From positions 1-22,189 of the forward strand of contig CABVDR010000041.1 in assembly GCA_902497145.1 (NCBI GenBank): a stretch of 22,189 nucleotides of DNA, read 5' to 3'. Below, one piece after another: positions 14,339 to 20,472 of the stretch. Numbering within the stretch: the first letter of the stretch is position 1; every line of letters begins with the position of its first letter. The notes beneath the pieces were generated by a model, which saw only the letters and a program-made list of their open reading frames with translations, did not search any database and was not told the DNA's origin. Position numbers and translations under genes: made by a program. Source of the DNA: an uncultured Oscillospiraceae bacterium (lineage in GTDB: Bacteria; Bacillota; Clostridia; Oscillospirales; Oscillospiraceae).

Positions 14339-14406
14339 TCATACCGGGCGGAATTTCATGGTTTCGTTACAATTCTGCTGCAGAAGGGGAAAGGGGGCGG
14401 GAAGGG

Positions 14407-14435
14407 TTGTCAAAAGGGGAAAAATCAGCTATAAT
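14407..14435 (+). promoter_or_regulatory. Promoter of gltX
   Basis: TTGTCA (14407-14412) and a perfect TATAAT (14430-14435) are 17 bp apart; the start would be near 14442, leaving a leader of about 40 nt. This rules out the upstream in-frame TTG at 14435 as the gltX start. Confidence 0.78.
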
Positions 14436-14482
14436 TGCCTGCAAGAAAGAGGCGGTCAACCCGCTTTTACGGAGGGAAACGT

Positions 14483-15970
14483 ATGACTTTGGATCAGAAG
14501 TATTTTGAGGAGATGGAGGCCAAGATCCCCAAGGGGAAGGTCCGCACCCGCTTTGCCCCCTCTCCCACGGGCTATATGCACATCGGCAATCTGCGCACCG
14601 CCCTGTACACCTGGCTCATCGCCCGCAACGCCGGAGGAACCTTTATCCTGCGCATTGAGGACACCGACCAGACCCGGCAGGTGGAGGGCGCCACCGAGCT
14701 TATCTATAAGACCCTGGCCGAGTGCCACCTGGACCACGACGAGGGTCCCGATGTGGGCGGCCCCGTGGCCCCCTATATCCAGACCGAGCGCCGGGACACC
14801 TATGGAAAGTATGCCCAGCTGCTGGTGGAGAAGGGCCACGCCTACTACTGCTTCTGCGAAAAGACCGAGAGCGAGGAGGACTCCGGCGACTTTAACCGCG
14901 CCGCCGACCCCTGCCGCTCCCTGAGCCTGGAGGAGGCTCAGGCCCGGGTGGACGCGGGTGAGCCCTATGTCATCCGCCAGAAGATTCCCCACGAGGGCAC
15001 CACCACCTTCCACGACGCCATTTTTGGCGACATCACCGTGGAGAACAAGACCCTGGACGACCAGGTGCTCATCAAGCGGGACGGCCTGCCCACCTATAAC
15101 TTCGCCAACGTCATCGACGACCACCTGATGGGCATTACCCACGTGGTCCGGGGCAGCGAGTACCTGTCCTCCGCTCCCAAATATAACCTGCTCTACGAGG
15201 GCTTTGGCTGGGAGATCCCCACCTATGTGCACTGCTCTCCCGTCATGCGGGACGCCCAGCACAAGATGTCCAAGCGCCACGGCGACCCCTCCTACGAGGA
15301 TCTTCGCAACCAGGGCTTCCTCACCGACGCCATTTTGAACTACGTGGCCCTGCTGGGCTGGTCCCCCCGGGGCGAGCTGGCCGAGCAGGAGGTGTTCTCC
15401 CTGGAGGAGCTGGCAAAGGCCTTTGACCTGGAGGGCATGTCCAAGTCCCCCGCCATCTTCGACATCGAGAAACTCACCCACTTCAACGCCATGTATCTGC
15501 GCTCCATGTCCCCCGAGGACTTTGCCAAGGTGGCCGAGCCCTATATCCGCCAGAGCGTGAAAAACGAGGCTATCTCGGTTGCCGATATCGCCGCCCTGCT
15601 CCAGGCCCGGTGCGAGAAGCTCACCGACATCCCCGAGAAGGTGGACTTCTTCGACCAGCTGCCCGAGTACAGCGTGGACCTCTTCACCAACAAGAAGTCC
15701 AAGTGCAACCCCGACGTGGCCAAGGAGATGCTCTCCGCCGCCATCGGCATGCTGGAGAACCTGCCCTCCTGGAGTCAGACCATGATCCACGACAGCCTGG
15801 TGGGCCTGGCCGAGGGCCTGGGCGTGAAGAACGCCACCCTGATGTGGCCGGTGCGCATTGCCGCCGCTGGTAAAGCGGTCACCCCCGGCGGTGCGGTGGA
15901 GATCTGCTATATCCTGGGCAAGGAGGAGACGGTGCGTCGCCTCAAGGCCGGTCTGGAGAAGCTGGCCTGA
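14483..15970 (+). CDS. gltX: Glutamyl-tRNA synthetase
   Basis: Class I synthetase that charges tRNA-Glu, and in many Firmicutes also tRNA-Gln for later amidation. The 495-residue protein has RFAPSPTGYMHIGNLRTALY with the HIGH-type motif HIGN (33-36), IEDTDQ, the Glu-binding region HVVRGSEYLSSAPKYNLLY, KMSKR (261-265) and a helical anticodon-binding C-terminal domain. ATG at 14483 follows GGAGGG with 6-nt spacing. It has its own promoter, divergent from trpS, and its own terminator, so it is a single-gene unit. Confidence 0.95.
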   Translation: MTLDQKYFEEMEAKIPKGKVRTRFAPSPTGYMHIGNLRTALYTWLIARNAGGTFILRIEDTDQTRQVEGATELIYKTLAECHLDHDEGPDVGGPVAPYIQTERRDTYGKYAQLLVEKGHAYYCFCEKTESEEDSGDFNRAADPCRSLSLEEAQARVDAGEPYVIRQKIPHEGTTTFHDAIFGDITVENKTLDDQVLIKRDGLPTYNFANVIDDHLMGITHVVRGSEYLSSAPKYNLLYEGFGWEIPTYVHCSPVMRDAQHKMSKRHGDPSYEDLRNQGFLTDAILNYVALLGWSPRGELAEQEVFSLEELAKAFDLEGMSKSPAIFDIEKLTHFNAMYLRSMSPEDFAKVAEPYIRQSVKNEAISVADIAALLQARCEKLTDIPEKVDFFDQLPEYSVDLFTNKKSKCNPDVAKEMLSAAIGMLENLPSWSQTMIHDSLVGLAEGLGVKNATLMWPVRIAAAGKAVTPGGAVEICYILGKEETVRRLKAGLEKLA

Positions 15971-16006
15971 CCCGTTCCATTCTACCCAAATTCCCAGTTG
16001 TAGGTT

Positions 16007-16055
16007 AAGCCCCATAGGTACACAATGTGGACCTATGGGGCTTCTTGTTGTGTAT
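16007..16055 (+). terminator. Terminator of gltX
   Basis: AAGCCCCATAGGT (16007-16019) pairs perfectly over 13 bp with ACCTATGGGGCTT (16031-16043) around an 11-nt loop, followed by the T-rich CTTGTTGTGTAT. It lies 36 bases after the stop. On the minus strand the same stem has no T run, so it is an unlikely terminator for the DUF2812 operon. Confidence 0.82.
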
Positions 16056-16065
16056 GGGGAAATTG

Positions 16066-16104
16066 ACCTGTCTATCACAGGTTTTATGCGCCACTGCCTG
16101 TGGC
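16066..16104. repeat. Two short inverted repeats in the gltX / DUF2812 gap
   Basis: ACCTGT-CTATC-ACAGGT (16066-16082) and GCCAC-TGCCT-GTGGC (16090-16104) stand 7 bp apart. Each has a 5-nt centre. The first is followed by TTTT on the plus strand and could act as a weak backup terminator; no role is proven. Confidence 0.4.
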
Positions 16105-16168
16105 AATGAAACACCTGGAAAATCAGAGAGAAAACTTGTGTTGTGAATCGGGTTGTCTCAAACACGAG

Positions 16169-17413
16169 TTACATGACCATCGCTGCAAGAAGATCCAGAT
16201 GATCGGTAAGCTGTTCTGCACCGCCGTAGTGGAACACGGCAACCCGGCCGCCCTTTCCCAGCGCCAGGCCCTGGTAGATTCCGTCTGGTTCGGTTGCCGA
16301 GATTACAAAATCAAGGCCTGGATAAGACAACTCCTCATAAGTCCAGTATACATTAACCGCCCGATCCTGATTCATCTGGGACTGGGCAACCGGTCTGGCC
16401 AGGGCGGGAACCAGGAGATGGAAGTAGGTGGCATTCAGGCTCGAAGAGTAGCGGTATTTTCCACCTTGGGGATCAGGGGAATATCCTTCATAGTCACCTT
16501 CGGCGGTTTCGCACCCGTACTGTGTGACGGAGTACCACACGGGAGAGAGGAGAGAGGTGTGATTTTTAGCCCGGTTTTCGTCCTCGTGAAAGGAAGAATG
16601 CCCAAATACCTCCTGGGAGGAGACAAGTTCAACCTGCTCCAGTGCTTGAAGAGATACATAGGGCCTGGTGAAGTCCTCCACAGGGACGGTAAGCTGCCCG
16701 CGATTGCTCATAAACTGAAAGATCCATGCCGCTAGAAGAATGGGAATTAGAATCAAAGCAATCTTCTGCTCCCGGGCCAGGGCGGGGCTGGGGCCGGCAG
16801 AGGGGGGCGGTGGCAGGCCATTTTTCAACGCCCGGCATGTTTTTTCCAAAATACGCCTGTCCCGCCGGTTGTGCTTCCAGGAAAAGAAGGAGGTTATCAG
16901 GAAGAACAAAATAATTGGATTAAATAATTCCAGCAAAAGCAGGGGCAGGGCTGCAAAACGGGCAGGCTGTACGTCGTATTGACTCTGGTAGAAGAACAAC
17001 GCCCATACCAGCAGCAAGCCCAGAACCGACCAGATGACCGCCCAGAACCGGCGATTGTTCCGCACTCGCTTTTCCAGCCGCGCCAGAGAAAGCCCTCTGC
17101 TTTCAAAATCAGTGTATAGATCCGGAGCCTCCGGATCGGTGGTGAAAAACAGAAAATAGACCTGGCCTATGGTAAATGCGTACTCCCATCCGGCTTGGTG
17201 CGTAAGTTCCAGCTGTTCCTCGGTGGGGGAGGTACCCTCCTTGCCCCAGGGCTCCAGACGGAACCGGGTACCGGGTATTCCGGTGGGCTCAAATGTAGCC
17301 CAACTGTTCAGATAGACGGGGAAGAGACCGGCGTTGGCCTGCTCTTCCAGCCAGTGTTCAATGCCGGGAATATCATAGATGGACAAGGGAAGAAATGTTC
17401 GGATCTTTTTCAT
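16169..17413 (-). CDS. DUF2812 membrane protein, third paralogue of the PadR operon
   Basis: Unknown function. 414 residues: N-terminal cytosolic DUF2812 domain (about 1-115) with YDIPGIEHWLEEQANAGL and AGWEYAFTIGQVYFLFFT, membrane helices at about 123-142, 153-178 and 217-235, a Pro-rich loop (200-210) between helices two and three, and an extracytoplasmic C-terminal region (236-414). The end RVAVFHYGGAEQLTDHLDLLA echoes the ends of the two sister proteins. ATG at 17413 follows AAAGGAG; an in-frame start at 17431 lacks a proper site. The spacing to the gene before it is 41 nt. No terminator is obvious downstream. Family call is firm; role is not. Confidence 0.85.
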   Translation of the reverse strand: MKKIRTFLPLSIYDIPGIEHWLEEQANAGLFPVYLNSWATFEPTGIPGTRFRLEPWGKEGTSPTEEQLELTHQAGWEYAFTIGQVYFLFFTTDPEAPDLYTDFESRGLSLARLEKRVRNNRRFWAVIWSVLGLLLVWALFFYQSQYDVQPARFAALPLLLLELFNPIILFFLITSFFSWKHNRRDRRILEKTCRALKNGLPPPPSAGPSPALAREQKIALILIPILLAAWIFQFMSNRGQLTVPVEDFTRPYVSLQALEQVELVSSQEVFGHSSFHEDENRAKNHTSLLSPVWYSVTQYGCETAEGDYEGYSPDPQGGKYRYSSSLNATYFHLLVPALARPVAQSQMNQDRAVNVYWTYEELSYPGLDFVISATEPDGIYQGLALGKGGRVAVFHYGGAEQLTDHLDLLAAMVM

Positions 17414-17454
17414 AGCAGCTCCTTTCCCCACGAATCAGAAGGAACATAACTGCG

Positions 17455-18747
17455 CTATTTCTCTGTGAGCCGCTGGATCAGGAGTTCCAGGGCGGTATCA
17501 CTGTCAACGGCCCCATCACAGTTTAAGACAAACACTTGGTTGCCGGTCAGGCCGATGTAGACCGTATTGGGATGCGTCTCATCTGAGAATTGATAGACAA
17601 AACGGGTCAGGCCGTCCAGTTCCGGGCGGGACAGTTCTTCTTCCTGGGTAAAATCATAGGCGTTTGGAATATTCATGTGGAGTGTGGAGGTATTTTCCTC
17701 CCAGTTGATGCGGTACTCCTCCAGAGAATGGCGGTGGGCGGTTACTCGTCCCTGGTACACGGACTGAGCCAGAGCGGGAGATGCAGCCTGGACATACTCC
17801 TGATAAACCCTGGAATCCATCTGTATGCCTTCTTCCAGAACTACCATTCCCCCTTGGGCCACATCGTACTGCTCCGGAGCCAGAAGAGAGTGATCGAAGG
17901 TGTCTCTGTGGAGCATATCCTGATTGCTGTACACCCGCAGACTGGCTGCGGCAGGCAGTGTCTCCTCCAGGGTCACATGAGGAAAGTCCCACTCATCGGG
18001 TCCAGACAATACCTTGGTGTGCCGTGCTCCGGACACACCCAGATACACCAGAAACAAGACGAGCAGTCCCACGGGAATTGACACCAGAAGAAACCGGAGG
18101 GCCTCCGGATAGCGATGGGGTCTGACGGTGGGCCACTCACCGCGGCGCAGACATGCCCTAGTCCGCCGGATGCCCAGAAAAGTGCCTACCCCACCGGAGA
18201 CGGCATCAATGACAAGAATCAACAGGATTCCGTAGAGAGGAATGAGAATCTCTGCCCGGAGGATCAGATTCATGAGGAACTCCTCCGGCCAGCGAATCAG
18301 CAGGGGCCAGTCGTTGCGAAACAGTACGGCAGCCCACAAAAACCAAAAGAGCATTTGGATCCAGGCCCACCGCAGCTGTTTTTTCATGGATCTGGCCAGA
18401 CTGTCCGGATCGCTGTACAGCTCCGGCACGTTCGGGTCGTCACAGCGATAGATGGCATATAACTTTGCAATCCGGCCCATATAGTGCCAGCCATACTCCC
18501 GGTAGCTGGCGGCCCGGTCCTGAAGCTCCGCCTCACCGATCCGCTCGCCGATCGGGTCCAGGCAGTAGCGGGCACGGATCGCCTCCGGGTCCTTCCGGAA
18601 GGAGACCCGGCCGATAAAGGTCCGCTCCGGCCAGCGCTCCAGAGCATATCCGGCCTGTGCCAGCTGGTTGAGCCAGGCCTGCAGGCCAGCAAAATCCCAC
18701 AGCGCACAGGGGACAAATTTCTTTACCAACGTACCGTCCTGTTTCAT
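17455..18747 (-). CDS. DUF2812 membrane protein, second paralogue of the PadR operon
   Basis: Unknown function. 430 residues with the same plan as its neighbours: DUF2812 domain (about 8-120) with WDFAGLQAWLNQLAQAGY, YGWHYMGRIAKLYAIY and ELYSDPDSL, membrane helices near 126-145, 165-192 and 218-240, and an extracytoplasmic part (241-430). It diverges most from the others in the loop sequences. The final segment, NQVFVLNCDGAVDSDTALELL, fits the shared end pattern only loosely. ATG at 18747 follows GGAGGG with 7-nt spacing, and only 15 bp separate it from the stop of the first paralogue, so the genes form one transcript. Confidence 0.85.
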   Translation of the reverse strand: MKQDGTLVKKFVPCALWDFAGLQAWLNQLAQAGYALERWPERTFIGRVSFRKDPEAIRARYCLDPIGERIGEAELQDRAASYREYGWHYMGRIAKLYAIYRCDDPNVPELYSDPDSLARSMKKQLRWAWIQMLFWFLWAAVLFRNDWPLLIRWPEEFLMNLILRAEILIPLYGILLILVIDAVSGGVGTFLGIRRTRACLRRGEWPTVRPHRYPEALRFLLVSIPVGLLVLFLVYLGVSGARHTKVLSGPDEWDFPHVTLEETLPAAASLRVYSNQDMLHRDTFDHSLLAPEQYDVAQGGMVVLEEGIQMDSRVYQEYVQAASPALAQSVYQGRVTAHRHSLEEYRINWEENTSTLHMNIPNAYDFTQEEELSRPELDGLTRFVYQFSDETHPNTVYIGLTGNQVFVLNCDGAVDSDTALELLIQRLTEK

Positions 18748-18762
18748 AGCTCAGCCCTCCGT

Positions 18763-19965
18763 TCAAAGGTCCTCCAGCATGGCGGCGAACTCTTGTAGAT
18801 GTTCGGTCAGATCCTGATAGCCGTAGTAGTCGGCGAAAAGAACGGTATTGCCCCGGCGCAGGATCAAAATTCCACCGGGCAGAAAGACACGGGTTTCCCC
18901 GGTGATATCACTGGTATGGATTCGCTCCTCTCGAGGGGCGTAGCGGATTTCATCCAGTCCATAGTCAGAGGCCAGAGTTTCAAAATCACCGGAGCCGTTG
19001 AGGTACTGGCGGCTCCACTCCTCGGCCCGCATTTCCGCCAGCATGTCCAGAGGATAGCAGACAATGGAGATTTCCAGGTGAGGGACGTCGTCAGAACTTT
19101 GGTTCTGCCCGAACGTGCCGTACTGCTGAAAATACCAATATTCCGGATTCAGAAGGGTACCCCCGTGGGAGATATAGTCCATGTAATAAAATTGTCTTTG
19201 GCTGATAGGGAAACCTTCCCCCTCAATGTCTGTGAGGGTGACAAAGCCGGAGCCCTCCAGATCGTAGGGACGATAACTCGTTCCGGAAAAGAGTTGAACG
19301 GTGTTGATGAGTACCGGCAGAAGGACCAAAAGGCCCACGGCTAAAAGCCAGCCCAGGCCCCTGTGTCCATAGGCGTTTCGGTTGTTTTTTACGGCCCGGC
19401 GGTAGCGCATCAGGTGGAACAGTCCCAGAAAATAGGACAGGTCAATGAGCAGAAATCCTAACGCTGCCAGCAGGAAGGGAAGGGTTCTCCCGTTGGATAG
19501 GGTCTCCACCGGGTAGTATCGAAGCCATAAAAGATCAATTTCCCAGGGTGCACCCTGCCAATAAAGCCCAAGCAGCAGGAGGTTGGCCAAGAGAAGCAGT
19601 ACACCGCCTACCAGCTTTTGACGAAAGAACTTCTTCAACGCATAGTCCAACGTGTCCGGATCGGTGTGGGCCTGGGCTTCTAGGTCAGTGGAGGCATAGA
19701 CGTAAAAGCTGCCCCGGAACATGCCCCAGTACTGCCACCCTGCTTCTTCATAGATGGCGTTCAGATCCGGATCATCTTCAGCACCGCCCTGGATGGGTTC
19801 CAGGTGAACCTGAACTTGCTCAGATTGGCCCCGATCAAACCAAGCAAGCGGGCCAGCTGTCATTTGAAAGCGCAGGCCTTTGGCTGCCATGGTAGTCAAC
19901 CAATTTTCCAATCCAGGAATATCAAAACCACCATAAGGAATCACATGTACGGCAGATTTTTTCAT
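18763..19965 (-). CDS. DUF2812 membrane protein, first paralogue of the PadR operon
   Basis: Unknown function. 400 residues: DUF2812 domain (about 8-115) with FDIPGLENWLTTMAAKGL and AGWQYWGMFRGSFYVYAST, membrane helices at about 118-137, 161-186 and 204-226, then an extracytoplasmic region (227-400) with many aromatic residues and the end NTVLFADYYGYQDLTEHLQE. ATG at 19965 overlaps the padR stop as ATGA and follows GGAGGAG, so it is translationally coupled to the regulator. PadR plus a DUF2812 gene is a recurrent pair in Firmicutes; what is unusual is that three diverged copies follow one regulator. Confidence 0.87.
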   Translation of the reverse strand: MKKSAVHVIPYGGFDIPGLENWLTTMAAKGLRFQMTAGPLAWFDRGQSEQVQVHLEPIQGGAEDDPDLNAIYEEAGWQYWGMFRGSFYVYASTDLEAQAHTDPDTLDYALKKFFRQKLVGGVLLLLANLLLLGLYWQGAPWEIDLLWLRYYPVETLSNGRTLPFLLAALGFLLIDLSYFLGLFHLMRYRRAVKNNRNAYGHRGLGWLLAVGLLVLLPVLINTVQLFSGTSYRPYDLEGSGFVTLTDIEGEGFPISQRQFYYMDYISHGGTLLNPEYWYFQQYGTFGQNQSSDDVPHLEISIVCYPLDMLAEMRAEEWSRQYLNGSGDFETLASDYGLDEIRYAPREERIHTSDITGETRVFLPGGILILRRGNTVLFADYYGYQDLTEHLQEFAAMLEDL

Positions 19966-20273
19966 GACAGCTCCTCCTCTCCGTCACGAACACAGGCCCG
20001 CAGCCGTTCCAATTCCTCCAGATAGGCCTCGCGGCCTTTGTCCGTGAGGCGGTAGGTCCGCTTTCGCCCCTCAGTTTGGGTCTCCTCAATGAGGCGCTCG
20101 TCCTGAAATTTTCCCAACAATGTATAAAGTGTTCCTGGTCCAAGCCGCAGGCGGCCACCGGTCTTTTTTTCTACAAATTCGGTAATTTCGATGCCGCACA
20201 TCTCCTGGTGCAGGAAAGACATAAGCACATAAAACATAGGCTCTGTCAATGCGGCCCGCTCTTTCCCGCCCAT
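19962..20273 (-). CDS. PadR-family transcriptional regulator
   Basis: Small winged-helix repressor, 103 residues. The DNA-binding domain fills most of it: TEPMFYVLMSFL (helix 1), GIEITEFV, the family's recognition signature LGPGTLYTLLGKFQDERLI (44-62) and the wing TEGRKRTYRLTDKGREAY; a short C-terminal helix for dimerisation follows. ATG at 20273 is chosen because AAGGAGGTG sits 5 nt upstream; an upstream in-frame ATG (20366) would lie before the promoter. It is first in an operon with three DUF2812 genes, and its own control region carries two identical-arm inverted repeats, so it very likely represses itself and the operon. PadR proteins of this size usually respond to small molecules; the ligand is unknown. 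Confidence 0.92.
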   Translation of the reverse strand: MGGKERAALTEPMFYVLMSFLHQEMCGIEITEFVEKKTGGRLRLGPGTLYTLLGKFQDERLIEETQTEGRKRTYRLTDKGREAYLEELERLRACVRDGEEELS

Positions 20274-20290
20274 ACCGGCACCTCCTTTTA

Positions 20291-20307
20291 ATATCGCAAC
20301 ACGATAT
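20291..20307. promoter_or_regulatory. Downstream PadR operator candidate (O2)
   Basis: Inverted repeat ATATCG-CAACA-CGATAT, 17 bp, with the same arms and spacing as the operator in the promoter spacer. On the minus strand it lies just after the expected transcription start. Centre-to-centre distance to the other copy is 34 bp. Confidence 0.72.
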
Positions 20308-20318
20308 CGTCTAATGAT

Positions 20319-20347
20319 ATTATAATATCGCCTCGCGATATTGTCAA
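20319..20347 (-). promoter_or_regulatory. Consensus promoter of the padR-DUF2812 operon
   Basis: On the minus strand TTGACA (20347-20342) and TATAAT (20324-20319), both exact consensus boxes, are separated by exactly 17 bp. The start would be near 20312. Such a promoter would be very active unless repressed. Confidence 0.88.
20325..20341. promoter_or_regulatory. PadR operator candidate filling the promoter spacer (O1)
   Basis: Inverted repeat ATATCG-CCTCG-CGATAT occupies exactly the 17 bp between the -35 and -10 boxes. A bound dimer would lie between both polymerase contacts. Matching arms in the downstream copy make a shared binding protein likely. A 14-bp perfect palindrome, GATATTATAATATC (20316-20329), overlaps the -10 and one arm. 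Confidence 0.8.
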
Positions 20348-20411
20348 GAGGAGGAAAACCACACACAGGGGACGATCCAGCGGTTGGGGACTTTTTCTTT
20401 TGTCCGGTCTA

Positions 20412-20420
20412 TGCTACAAT
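20412..20420 (+). promoter_or_regulatory. Candidate extended -10 promoter of addB
   Basis: TGCTACAAT is an extended -10 element (TGn plus TACAAT) about 50 nt before the addB start; the -35 position holds only TTTTTC. A single CGATAT half-site (20426-20431) lies just downstream, next to the expected start. Confidence 0.45.
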
Positions 20421-20472
20421 ACCAGCGATATCATATAAAAAGCCAGAGAAAACGTGAGAGGAGGACAGGCCC

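Noticed and set aside
16054..16146. 30-codon Cys-containing small open frame after gltX
   Set aside because: No ribosome site and its start lies in the tail of the gltX terminator.
14456..16165. 569-codon open frame opposite gltX
   Set aside because: Lies wholly antisense to a clear synthetase gene; composition is Gly/His/Val-rich as expected for the complement of GC-rich coding DNA.
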